Shown here: positions 13,101 through 24,055 of the stretch, piece after piece
Layout: the number at the start of each line of letters is the position of its first letter
How positions within the stretch are numbered: the stretch's first letter is position 1
NCBI GenBank assembly: GCA_023614405.1
Contig: CM042685.1
Span: 88,402,684 to 88,466,683, forward strand
DNA: 64,000 nucleotides
Direction: 5' to 3'
DNA from: Avena insularis
Lineage: Eukaryota; Streptophyta; Magnoliopsida; Poales; Poaceae
Notes under the pieces: model-generated
Databases searched by the model: none
Told to the model about the DNA's origin: nothing
What the model saw: only the letters and a program-made list of their open reading frames with translations
Program-made: the position numbers and the translations under genes

Positions 13101-14166
13101 TGAAATGTTTTGGACATGTGTTTCCAAACACTTGATGATTTTGGTGATGAAAATGTTGAGGCATGAGCCTTAGCCCTTTATAAAACTGATGGTTGTCTGG
13201 AAGCGATACCATTCCAATTTTAGCATACAACCACAATACCTGAATATTGGGTAGGGCTTGACTGGAAAGTTATATTCCTTAGTATTAGTTCCCTCACGGC
13301 CAAGGTCTGAGCTGAGGCTACCTTGTGAAGATTGTCCACCTGTGCAGTACCCAAGATGACAGTGGTAATGGTTGGGAGGCCAAACTCACAGGAGAGGTGC
13401 TTATACTAGGGCGTGTAATTGAAAGGTTAGGATTGATTATCCGCATACTGAGTATGGTGAGTTCAGGATTTGTTCCTGACGGATGTATCGAATGTTGTGG
13501 TGAAAGTGTACAATCTCTGCAGAGTGTCAAACTATTCGAATAGCCGCATCCGCGGTTATGGACAGTTGGAGTGGCCATACTGTTCCCCCGTCAGACTTTT
13601 AAAATGACTTGTGAAATGAATTGAGACTTTGACGTGAACACAACAAAGTTGTGACCTTAATTACAAGATCCCACTTAGGAGTTATAAAGTTGTGACTAAC
13701 TTTGGAACTTAGTAAAGATAAACCTGGCTTTTTACAAAACAACCCTAGAGCCTAGTGTCCTATTATCCAAAAACCCCTTACCTGTTAGTATTAGTTTGCG
13801 AGTACTTAAAGAGTACTCATGGCTTTGTCCCTGGCTATTCCCATGGCCAGACTATGAAGAGGAGTACCTGGAGGATGGACCCCAGGAAGGTTACGACAAC
13901 TAGGATCATCTCCCATCGTCAGCATTGCCTGTGACCCCGAAGATGGAGCTTCGCCTATGCTACCGTTATTATTACGTATTCCGTTGCTTGATGTTGTATT
14001 AAGAACTGGATCATGAGATCCCTATTTGTGTAAGAACTTATGTATCGTTTGTAATGGATGAAGTACTATGGTATCCAATTCTGTTATGTCTCGCAAAAAT
14101 GGTAATCCTGGGATTGTGATGTATGGCATAGCAGGCATCTAGGATTGAAACATCCGGGTGTTGACA
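10103..14166 (+). repeat. 5' LTR of the chromovirus (4064 bp)
   Basis: The LTR starts TGTAACATCCC and ends GGGTGTTGACA. A GC-rich block at about 10830-11800 carries the TATA box and gives long Pro/Arg-rich chance frames. The rest is AT-rich. Short internal duplications such as AAGCTAACACTTGCAAGATA occur near 12607 and 12682. It matches 19993-24055 closely except in part of the GC-rich block (about 10940-11070). Confidence 0.96.
11355..11362 (+). promoter_or_regulatory. TATA box of the chromovirus 5' LTR promoter
   Basis: TATAAATA followed by GAGGCC lies at the end of the GC-rich part of the LTR and is conserved in the other LTR. It is the best candidate for the core promoter of the element transcript; the start site would lie about 30 bp downstream. 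Confidence 0.65.
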
Positions 14167-14169
14167 AGT

Positions 14170-14182
14170 TGGTATCAGAGCC
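14170..14182 (+). other. Primer-binding site of the chromovirus
   Basis: TGGTATCAGAGCC lies three bases after the 5' LTR. It is complementary to the 3' end of plant initiator methionine tRNA and primes minus-strand synthesis. Confidence 0.9.
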
Positions 14183-14396
14183 ATCCTGACCATAGGAGAC
14201 CCTAGTTAGGTTGGACGTTGAACCAAAAACTTAGTTTCAAAAACCAAAGAAAACAAATATTTACAAAAACCTATTCTCATTCTTATCTCTTTAATTCTTT
14301 CATAAAACTTCATGTTCCTCAAAAACTCTTGCAAAATAGATAAAATTTTGACACACTTGATCACTCTGCTAATCTACTCATCCTCTATTTTTATAG

Positions 14397-15188
14397 ATGG
14401 ACGTGAAGTACAGCAAGTTTTATCAACTCGGAAATGGGGGAGACCTTATCTTTGAGAGGGATCTGGATCAGCTTTCAGAACTTCTGGAGCGTCCGCATCC
14501 CGAGTTCTTCGGAGCTCAGCTCAATGATCAAGGAGGAGAAGATCTGTAGTGGCTAATTGTTGCAAGTCTCTGAGGAAAGATTGAACCTCCCACTGCGGAG
14601 GGAATTCAGTTTACCTTGAGGGAAAACAACTGGCTCGATGGACTTGCCAGAGCAATGCAGGAAGCTCTTTCCGTCAGGTGGGCGAGCATCAATCAGATCA
14701 AGGGTACTCGCTTTGAGTTTTGCCCAAGGCGTGATGCAAATGGACAACCACTGGAAGCCCCATACCACCCCGAGCTGAAGACTCAATTGGACCACCTTAG
14801 CTTCATGATGTATGATCGTCAACAAGAGTTGGACAAGTGCCGTGACTATTGCAACCACAAGTCTGCCATCATCAAGATGAAGGATCAGACCATCGCCATG
14901 CTAGCAAAGGATTGCAAGTCTCGCCGCCGTCAGCTCGATAAGAAGGAGCGCATTATTGCCCGTCTTTGCCATCGCATCTCATCTCTGGAAGAGACCATCC
15001 ACGAGAGAGACATGCAGCTAGAGGAAAGGGAGAATGCCGGAGAGGATCTTCGTGGAGACCCTTACTCCTATCTCAGCGATGACGATGATTTTCTGGAGGA
15101 TCAGGCCATGGACTTCTTCACCGATGAGGATGATTTCGCCTTCATCGATGATGCGGAAGATGATGAAGCCACAGACTCCGAGCAGTAG
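14397..15188 (+). pseudogene. Accessory reading frame upstream of gag (coiled coil, acidic tail)
   Basis: An ATG at 14397 opens a frame of 264 codons ending TAG at 15186-15188. It is broken by TAG at 14547-14549 and TGA at 14571-14573, after which the same frame is open for over 200 codons. The N-terminal part reads KFYQLGNGGDLIFERDLDQL. The middle (about residues 140-210) is rich in Lys, Arg, Glu and Leu and looks like a coiled coil. The C-terminus is strongly acidic (YLSDDDDFLEDQ and DEDDFAFIDDAEDD). It lies between primer-binding site and gag, an extra gene position not found in standard gypsy elements. I have a general memory of related hypothetical proteins in wheat repeats, but know no function. 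Nuclear or chromatin contacts would fit an acidic coiled-coil protein; this is speculation. Confidence 0.7.
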
Positions 15189-15421
15189 TAGCACTGAGCA
15201 CTAGCGTAGTGAGTAGTAGTCGGTCCCACTGTATCGTAGATTTCATAATGGTTCTTAAAACCATTTGTTTTCCTTGTTGTGGTGTGTGTTGTACTGTGTG
15301 CTATGAGTGAATAAATGAAAAAGCAAGTTGCTAGAAAACTTGAGTCAAACTCCAAAAACTTTTCAAAAACCCAAAACCTTAGCAATTTCCCTCTTTTCTC
15401 ATGATCTATATCAATCTTTAG

Positions 15422-16936
15422 ATGCCACATGGAGGAAGTGGTTCAGCCCCGGACCCGATGTTGCAGATCCTGCAAATGTTGACTTCTGACCGCGAAGCTG
15501 AAAGAGCCAAACGTCAAGCCAACCTAGCCACTCTGCAACAGATAGCCCAGCTAGCCCACAACAACCAAGGCCATGGAAACCAGGACAACCACGGATCTAA
15601 GCTCAAGAATTTCCAGAATACCAACCCACCCGTTTTCACCAAGTCGGAAGAACCCCTAGATGCCGATGATTGGCTGCAAACCATGGAAAATAACTTAGAA
15701 GTAGCCGGAGTGGAAGCCAACGAGAAAGTCTTGTTCTCCACCCATTATCTAGCCGGAGATGCCAGGGCATGGTGGAACAGTGTTCGTGCAATGACCGGAG
15801 GCCAGATGATGACCAGGAGGAATTCAAGGTCAAGTTTAGCGTAACCCATGTGCCACCAGGTTTGATCAAGAGAATGAGAGACAGTTCAGAGAGTTGAAGC
15901 AAGGAAGGATGATCAGTGGAATACCATGACAAATTTTTGTCATTAGCTAGGTATGCCCTTGGAAATAGACACCGAAGCCAAGAAGAAAGAAAGATTCCTG
16001 AATGGTCTGCATGACGAGATGCAGACGGTGTTAGTCAATATCCCCTTTGTTGATATTGAAGCCCTTGTAGACTCTGCTATCCAGATGGAAGGAAAGATCA
16101 ACCAGGCCAATGAAAACCACAAGCGTCACATGATGCATCAACCAGGAACCCATCAGACCCCAAAGTATCGCCCCAACCCATCTCCAGGATTTGCCCCAAG
16201 AACCAACAGACCCCCTATGACCCGTCCGACCTATCCCAACCGTGGAAACCCTAGACCCGGAGGAAATCACAACAACCCCGGCAACTCTAGCGATTTCACC
16301 CGTGCCCCACCCAAATTCAACACCAACAATACTACCACCAACCCCAACACTGCCCTGAGGACTGGAAGCAATGCTGTGCCTGTCGCAGCCAAGGACAAGT
16401 CACAAGTGACCTGTTATGACTGTGGAAATAAAGGCCACTATTCCAATGAGTGCCCCAACAAGAAGAATGCTACAACCCCCAACGCCAATGTCCCAGCTCA
16501 GCAGCAGCGTCGTGTCCAGCCAGGGAGAAGATTTGCCCTAGGGAATTCACTCAACCGCAATGGCCGTCTTTTTCTCATGCATGCTGAAGAAGCTCAGGAA
16601 GCGCCAGATGTCGTGCTGGGTATGTTTTCTGTTAATTCAGTACTTGCAAGAGTGTTGTTTGATTCTGGTGCATCGCATTCATTTGTCACCGAAGAATTTG
16701 CCTGCACTAGTAAAATTCAACCAACCAAATTGAAGCATGTGATGATTGTACAAATTCCCGGATCAACCACCAAGGCTAGGCAAATTTGCAAAGCCGTCCC
16801 TATCCGAATCCATGGCATAGATTTTTATGCTAATCTAATAGTACTCGGAACTAAAGGTTTGGAAGTAGTACTAGGAATGGATTGGATGTCCAAACATAAA
16901 GGATTGATTGATGTGCCAAGAAAGCCATCACCATGA
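15422..16936 (+). pseudogene. Chromovirus gag and protease, frameshifted
   Basis: The gag start is taken at ATG 15422 (MPHGGSGSAPDP), preceded by an AT-rich leader. The capsid-like part includes WLQTMENNLEVAG and YLAGDARAWWNSV, hallmarks of the plant retrotransposon Gag domain. The frame is lost near 15820-15950 and resumes at 15953 with DTEAKKKERFLNGLHDEM. A CCHC knuckle, CYDCGNKGHYSNEC, lies at about 16409-16455. The protease active site, VLFDSGASHSF, has its Asp codon at 16661-16663, followed by VVLGMDWM. The frame fails again near 16915. Gag would form the virus-like particle and protease would process Gag-Pol; this copy cannot make the full protein. Confidence 0.93.
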
Positions 16937-18436
16937 CCAAGATCACGGAATATCAGTCGAGCATATATTTGAAACCTTACCTCGCCAATTCAAGTGTAAC
17001 AGGAGTATAGCCCAACCTACCATTGACCAAGTTCGGATAGTGCGAATACCCCGATGTATTTCCAGATGTTTTGCCCGGTATGCCCCCAGATCGGGATATC
17101 GAGTTTATCATCGAACTAATCCCCGGAACAGGACCCATAGCCCAGAGACCCTATAGTATGAACCCGTCAGAACTAGAAGAACTAAAGAAGCAACTGGATT
17201 CCATGCTAGAAATCAGATTGATTCAACCGAAAAGGCCCCATGGAGATCACTGTCTTGTTTGTGGACAAGAAGGATGGAGGTAACCGTTTGTGTACGGATT
17301 ATCGGAAGTTGAATGATGTCACCATCAAGAACAAGTACCCCTTGCCTAAGATAGAAGATTTGTTTGATCAGTTGACCGGTGCCCAGGTGTTTTCTAAGAT
17401 TGATCTTAGGACTGGCTATCATCAACTCAAAATTCGTGCAGAGGATATTCCAAATACTGCCTTTACCACCAGATATGGATTGTATGAGTATACAGTCATG
17501 TCCTTTGGATTAACCAACGCCCCTGCTTATTTCATGAACCTCATGAATAAGATTTTTATGGAATTCTTGGATAAGTTTGTCGTTGTTTTCATCGATGATA
17601 TTCTAATTTATTCCAAATCAGAAGAAGAACATGAGCTACACCTAAGGACCATTCTTGGAACCCTTAGAGAGCATCAGTTGTATGCAAAATTTAGCAAATG
17701 TGAATTCTGGTTACAGGAAGTAGGATTCCTCGGTCACATTGTATCAGCCGGAGGAATTGCCGTTGACCCTGCCAAAGTGAAAGATGTAGAAGATTGGCAA
17801 GCCCCAACCACTCAAACCCAAGTTTGTGCTTTTCTCGGATTGGCGGGATATTACCGCAAATTCGTAGAAGGATTCTCGAGTATCGCCCGACCCATGACCC
17901 AATTGCTGAAGAAGGACAAGAAGTTTGAATGGACCGACAAATGTGAAGCGAGTTTTCAAGAACTCAAGAGGAGATTGATTTCAGCCCCAATCTTGATCAT
18001 GCCGGATATCACGAAGCCCTTCGATGTGTATTGTGACGCATCCAAGATTGGTCTCGGATGTGTGCTACTGCAAGAAGGCAAAGTTATATCTTATCTATCG
18101 CGACAACTGAAGCAACATGAACAAAATTACCCAACCCATGACCTCGAACTCGCAGCCGTAGTTCTAGCCCTAAAGACATGGAGACATTACCTGATGGGAA
18201 ACCGTTGTGAGATTTATTCGGATCACAAGAGCCTAAAGTATATATTCACTCAGAAGGAGTTGAATATGAGGCAGAGAAGATGGATTGAGCTAATCAAGGA
18301 TTACGACCTGGACATTCACTATCACCCTGGAAAAGCCAATGTGGTAGCCGATGCCCTTAGCAGATTGCCGTGCCGCTTGAACTCCATGATTTTGAAGGAG
18401 CAACCAAGTTTGCACAAAGAGATGGAAGATTTTTGA
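16937..18436 (+). pseudogene. Chromovirus reverse transcriptase and RNase H
   Basis: The linker to reverse transcriptase is split over frames (17071-17283 holds DIEFIIELIPGTGPI and RPYSMNPSELEELKKQL). A shift near 17240 leads into a long open stretch. It contains [31 protein letters not shown] and the catalytic FIDDIL with its Asp codons at 17594-17599. RNase H follows ([16 protein letters not shown], then [19 protein letters not shown] and [10 protein letters not shown]). The frame ends with TGA at 18434-18436. The reading frame continues directly after this stop, so TGA probably replaced a CGA codon. The domain copies the RNA into DNA and removes the template. Confidence 0.95.
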
Positions 18437-19933
18437 GTGGAATTAGTAAGCGAAGGATTTTTGGCTAGCATAGAACTTCAGCCCACTTTGATCAGTCAGA
18501 TTAAAGAGGCGCAAAAGGGAAATGCCAGTATCGACAGAATCAAGCGTCGTATCGATACAGGCAAAGTACCCGGATTCACCAAGGACGAAGAAGGAGTTCT
18601 GTGGTACAAAGGACGCCTTTGTGTATCAGCAGATTCAGAGTTGAAAGAAGTTATCTTGAAGGAGGCTCACGATACTCTTTATTCTATCCATCCCGGAGGA
18701 ACTAAGATGTATCAACATTTGAAAGAGCAATTTTGGTGGCATAAGATGAAGAGAGAAATCGGAAGCTATATCGCCAAGTGTGATATATGTCAACGAGTCA
18801 AGGCAGGACATCAAAGACCCGCTGGATTGTTGCAACCTTTGCAAATTCCGGAATGGAAATGGGATTCTGTAGGAATGGACTTTATCACTGGACTACCTAC
18901 TTCTAGTAGGGGAAATGACTCTATTTGGGTCATAGTGGACAGATTGTCCAAAGTCGCCCATTTCTTGCCCATCAAAACTACCTATCAGAGTTCGAAGCTA
19001 GCGGAGTTGTACATCGCTAGGATCGTTAGTTTGCATGGAGTCCCCAAGACTATAGTATCGGATCGAGGAACTCAGTTTACCTCGAGATTCTGGAAGAAAG
19101 TCCAAGAAGGTTTAGGAACCTGCCTAGATTTCAGTACCGCGTATCACCCTCAGACCGATGGACAAACGGAGCGAGTAAACCAAATACTCGAAGATATGCT
19201 TAGAGCATGTGTGCTAGAATATGGATCCAAGTGGGAAGACTGTCTGCCGTTTGCAGAATTTTCATACAACAATAGTTACCAAGCCAGTTTGCAAATGGCC
19301 CCATTTGAATTTATGTACGGAAGAAAGTGCCGCACCCCTTTGAACTGGTCGGAAGTAGGAGAGAGTCAGATTTTCGGACCCGACATCCTACGAGAAGCAG
19401 AAGAGAAGGTTCACAAGATTTGTGAACACCTCAAGACAGCCCAATCCCGACAAAAGAGTTACGCCGACAAGAGACGTCGAGACCTCGCCTTCAACATCGG
19501 AGATTTTGTTTATCTGAAAGTGTCGCCATTGAAGGGAATGCAACGTTTCCAACTCAAAGGAAAGTTAGCCCCCAGATATATCGGACCTTTCAAAATTCTG
19601 AACCGTCGAGGAGAAGTATCGTATCAACTGGAACTACCTGAAGAGATGTCAGCGGTGCACAATGTGTTCCATATCTCGTTACTTCGCAAATGTCTCGAAG
19701 TCCCCGAGAAGACCGAAGTGTTCAAGAATATCGATCACCGGACCATAGAGATCAACGATGATCTGACCTATCCCGAAGTACCCATCCGTATATTGGAAGA
19801 AGCCTTTCGAACTACCAGAACCCGAAGCATCAAGTTTCTCAAGATTCAGTGCAGCAACCACACAGAAGAGGAGGCTACCTGGGAACGCGAAGATCACATC
19901 AGAACGGAGTTTCCAGATCTCTTCAAATCCTAG
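18437..19933 (+). CDS. Chromovirus integrase with C-terminal chromodomain
   Basis: This is an uninterrupted 498-codon stretch. The zinc-binding HHCC module (HPGGTKMYQHL...CDICQRV) is at about 18690-18800. The catalytic core has the D-D-E triad in VGMDFITGLP, IVSDRGTQF and QTERVNQILEDML. A GPY/F-type module (PRYIGPFKIL) follows, and a chromodomain lies at the C-terminus (YPEVPIRILEEAFRTTRTR, then SNHTEEEATWE). Chromodomains of this class are thought to steer insertion toward marked heterochromatin. It has no start codon of its own and is normally made as part of Gag-Pol. Because upstream parts are broken, the product is unlikely to be expressed from this copy. Confidence 0.95.
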   Translation: MELVSEGFLASIELQPTLISQIKEAQKGNASIDRIKRRIDTGKVPGFTKDEEGVLWYKGRLCVSADSELKEVILKEAHDTLYSIHPGGTKMYQHLKEQFWWHKMKREIGSYIAKCDICQRVKAGHQRPAGLLQPLQIPEWKWDSVGMDFITGLPTSSRGNDSIWVIVDRLSKVAHFLPIKTTYQSSKLAELYIARIVSLHGVPKTIVSDRGTQFTSRFWKKVQEGLGTCLDFSTAYHPQTDGQTERVNQILEDMLRACVLEYGSKWEDCLPFAEFSYNNSYQASLQMAPFEFMYGRKCRTPLNWSEVGESQIFGPDILREAEEKVHKICEHLKTAQSRQKSYADKRRRDLAFNIGDFVYLKVSPLKGMQRFQLKGKLAPRYIGPFKILNRRGEVSYQLELPEEMSAVHNVFHISLLRKCLEVPEKTEVFKNIDHRTIEINDDLTYPEVPIRILEEAFRTTRTRSIKFLKIQCSNHTEEEATWEREDHIRTEFPDLFKS

Positions 19934-19977
19934 GTAATCTTTTCGTCCTTTTTCAAATCTCGGGACGAGATTTTGTT

Positions 19978-19992
19978 TAAGGGGGGAAGGTT
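19978..19992 (+). other. Polypurine tract of the chromovirus
   Basis: TTAAGGGGGGAAGG lies directly before the 3' LTR start TGTAACAT at 19993. It follows CTCGGGACGAGATTTT, a motif I associate with Tekay-clade elements. Confidence 0.85.
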
Positions 19993-22900
19993 TGTAACAT
20001 CCCAAAAATATCAAACTTAGATCATCAAAACACTAATCATCAAGTTTAGGGTTAACAAAAACTTTTCTAAATGAATTCATGAATGCATGTATATGTGTAT
20101 GCATGGATTTTGAATTTCTTTAAAAACCACCTTGTTTGTGTGATCCATTGCTTGTAAAATGTTTCTTAGGTGAAAAGAACATCATCTAAAACATTTCCCA
20201 CACTTTTCCTTAAGACAAGTAAATCAAAACAAATATATTAAGTGAATGGTCATTTTGACCAAATAACTCCCATGCCTACTTTGGCTGTCTCAAAATTTCA
20301 AAACCTAACAGAAACTTTTCTGGATCTTTGCACCCCTTGAATGTACTCATAACAGAGTATCAAGGCCCACTTTGTGATCATCCAGAAACTTTCAAATGCA
20401 TAGTTTAAATGACAATTCAAAATTGAATCTTCTTCATATGGGAAGATCCCACCTTTTCAAAACCCACTCAAACAAGCTCAACTTTCAAAACCCAAGCATC
20501 TGCAGACTCACCAGAACCAATCTAGCAAACCCACCAAAATTCATTTCAAAATTCAAAACTTGATTTCATGCGGCCATTTCATCAAACAGGTTGCAGACAC
20601 AAATCAAACAAAACAACAAACACTATAGTGTGCAGTGTTTTGAGCCTAACTTGTTCCCTAGTTAGCTCACACACAACCCAGTAGATCATCTAGAAAGATT
20701 AGCCCAACACTAGCACCCCTGTGAGCTTGCCATTGTCATTAATGGTGAACAGCCGAGCACCCCCATGTCACCCCATTGTGGACAGCAGGCTAGAGGAAGA
20801 ACTAGCCGTGCCAACCTTGTCTGGGAGGCAGCCCACCGTCCACCGCCACTGCCTGTCCCAGCCGCGAGCGTTGCCAAGCCCTGGACCACGCGCACGAGAC
20901 ACGCCCAGACCATGCCGAGCGTGCGCCAGAGCGCCACCCTCGACCATCACCCACAGACCGCGCGCCGCCCTCACCGCGTGCATACACGATCACCACCGAC
21001 CCAGGACACCGCCAGACACCCCCGTTTGCCGCCCCGTGCCATACAGCCACCGCCCGCCGTCGAAGACGCCGCCTCTGCCGCACAGAGCGCCGCCCATTCC
21101 AGACCAAACCGCACCGCCCCATGCCTCGCGATCATGTCGTTGAGCATCGCCAGGAGACACAGCACTGTTCCCTACCCTTGCCCATGCCTATAGCCGCCTA
21201 TAACGTCGCCCCCGACAAGCTCACCGTGCGCCCCGACGGTCCCCTCGCTCGACTATAAATAGAGGCCACCCCCGCACGATTTCTTCACACCATCTCACTC
21301 CCCTCTCCCCACTGACCGTGCCACACCATCCTCAGAGCAAGCCGAGCACCACCTCGCCGGAATTTCACTGGAGCCTGCCGCTGCCGGAGAAGAAGGGAGC
21401 CAGCGATTGGAGCCGCCCCAGGAGAAGCCACCGGTACCAGGAGGTTCGCCGTCGTCGACTTCGTCGTTCGCCCGCCTCGCCGACCCTCGCCCGTACCCCG
21501 GTGAGCCCCCAGCACCCCTCACTGGCCGCGCTAGGTTTCGTTCTCGTCGGAGCTGTCTTGCGTCGACGATGACCCTCAGCCGTTGGATTAGAACTAGATC
21601 GAACGATCCACGTTGCCCCATACCGCTTCGCCCAGCCCCGTGTCACTGACGAGTGGGGACACCCACTTAAGCATCCCGCGGGAGCACTGCGCTTAGCAGG
21701 CCGGCCCGTTAGAATTTCCCAAGAGCCCAAAGAATTCAAATTAAACCTTTTTCTTTTTAACACACTTCTGTACCCAACTTCAAAAATCAACCCAGATCGA
21801 TTCAGTGCACCAAATTGGGTGAAACCAATTTTGTTGGAAAGGGCTGTGAATGCTTAATCCAAGCCCGTTGGATTCAAGTCATTTGGATCTGTAGATCACC
21901 CATAGCAAAAATAACAAGGCAGAAGCTTTTCTGCATTTAAACATTTTTCAAATTTAAACCATAAAATCTTTTGAGTTGATTCCAACTCTCAAAAATCACA
22001 TTTAACCATACCTTTCAGAATATATAAAAATATATAGGTTTACTTGCAGAAATAATGTTCAAGGAATAAAAGAATGCTTCATAAGCATTTCTAGTCACTT
22101 TAGTTAATTAAAATAAAAAGGTAAAACCTTATTAAATTGTGAGACCACTTTAAATCACATTCCCATGGACTACAATATGTGGTGATGACATGTGTCAAAA
22201 TGATCCCATGTTTAGTTTGGAGAATATCAAATCTTAAGTAGTTTTTCAATGAGTAGAAATTACTTTTCTAAAAATAAGAAGTTTTAAACCAAGCTTTAAC
22301 CTTGTAATGTTAGAGATGATGCTAGATCATCTATAGGACCCTTGTGTGTGATGATTGCAAGTAGTTAAGTATTGTTTGGTGATTGTGTACCTCGTATTTA
22401 TTCATAGACGCTAGTACCCAAGGATACTACGAGGAGGAAGGAGGATACTACGAAGAGGAAGCCGAGGAGAACTTCAACCACTGCTCTGCACAAGGCAAGC
22501 TAACACTTGCAAGATACTATACCTATGACAGCTAATTACTATGCAAGCCTAATACTGCTAGCGAATGTGCAAGCTAACACTTGCAAGATACCCTACTGAT
22601 GCCACAAACCCATACTTGTGATATGAATACTATATGCCTTAAGCATATGTGATCGTACCTACTTGCTAAACCAATCCTAGTTTTATGGCAAGCTTCTTAC
22701 TTTATTTCTTTATCAAAGCTTACTTAGAGTCTACCTAAGAGTTTGGTAGATACTAGACAGTTGTGCTGAAGGTTGCTTAAAGAGCATAAAATTTGGCCTA
22801 AGCTAGAAACCTTGATATCAGCCTAAGATATAAGGTTAGACTTAGTGAAACTCCACCAGTTACCACCCCTCACTATTACTACCCCCACCTGTAGATGCTA

Positions 22901-24055
22901 GTGCTAAGCATAAAACTTGATCAACTTTTAGATGGGAATACTTGGTGGAAAAATGGTTATGAAAACCTTGGAATGATGGATCATTCTATTGAAATGTTTT
23001 GGACATGTGTTTCCAAACACTTGATGATTTTGGTGATGAAAATGTTGAGGCATGAGCCTTAGCCCTTTATAAAACTGATGGTTGTCTGGATGCGATACCA
23101 TTCCAATTTTAGCGTACAACCACAATACCCGAATATTGGGTAGGGCTTGACTGGAAACTTATATTCCTTAGTATTAGTTCCCTCACGGCCAAGGTCTGAG
23201 CTGAGGCTACCTTGTGAAGATTGTCCACCTGTGCAGTACCCAAGATGACAGTGGTCATGGTTGGGAGGCCAAACTCACAGGAGAGGTGCTTATACTAGGG
23301 CGTGTAATTGAAAGGTTAGGATTGATTATCCGCATACTGAGTATGGTGAGTTGTGGATTTGTTCCTGATAGATGTATCGAATGTTGTGGTGAAAGTGTAC
23401 AATCTCTGCAGAGTGTCAAACTATTCGAATAGCCGCGTCCGCGGTTATGGACAGTTGGAGTGGCCATACTGTTCCCCCGTCAGACTTTTAAAATGACTTG
23501 TGAAATGAATTGAGACTTTGACGTGAACACAACAGAGTTGTGACCTGAATTACAAGATCCCACTTAGGAGTTATAAAGTTGCGACTAACTTTGGAACTTA
23601 GTAAAGATAAACCTGGCTTTTTACAAAACAACCCTAGAGCCTAGTGTCCTATTATCCAAAAACCCCTTACCTGTTAGTATTAGTTTGCGAGTACTTAAAG
23701 AGTACTCATGGCTTTGTCCCTGGCTATTCCCATGGCCAGACTATGAAGAGGAGTACCTGGAGGATGGACCCCAGGAAGGTTACGACAACTAGGATCATCT
23801 CCCATCGTCAGCATTGCCTGTGACCCCGAAGATGGAGCTTCGCCTACGCTACCGTTATTATTACATATTCCGCTGCTTGATGTTGTATTAAGAACTAGAT
23901 CATGAGATCCCTATTTGTGTAAGAACTTATGTATCGTTTGTAATGGATGAAGTACTATGGTATCCAATTCTGTTATGTCTCGCAAAAATGGTAATCCTGG
24001 GATTGCGATGTATGGCATAACATGCATCTAGGATTGAAAAATCCGGGTGTTGACA
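19993..24055 (+). repeat. 3' LTR of the chromovirus (4063 bp)
   Basis: It is nearly colinear with 10103-14166, with the same termini and a TATA box at 21254-21261. Differences are sparse except in the GC-rich block around 20830-20970, where short insertions and several substitutions cluster. CCTTC directly follows the end. Confidence 0.96.

Larger units (their letters stand above)
10103..24055 (+). mobile_element. Ty3/gypsy chromovirus (Tekay type), full length, CCTTC target duplication
   Basis: This is a complete 13,953-bp LTR retrotransposon: 4.06-kb LTRs at both ends (TGTAACAT...TGTTGACA), an initiator-Met primer-binding site, an accessory frame, gag, protease, reverse transcriptase, RNase H, integrase with a C-terminal chromodomain, and a polypurine tract. 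CCTTC flanks it on both sides (10098-10102 and 24056-24060). It sits inside the right LTR of the 25-kb element at the position equivalent to about 3507. The domain order and chromodomain place it among chromoviruses. The protein wording and the CTCGGGACGAGATTTT motif before the 3' LTR point to the Tekay clade. Several nonsense codons and frameshifts make this copy non-coding as it stands, although integrase is uninterrupted. Confidence 0.97.

Noticed and set aside
14170..14182. tRNA gene fragment
   Set aside because: The match to tRNA is only the primer-binding length next to an LTR end; no cloverleaf can be formed. The same applies at 45788, 50518 and 55975.
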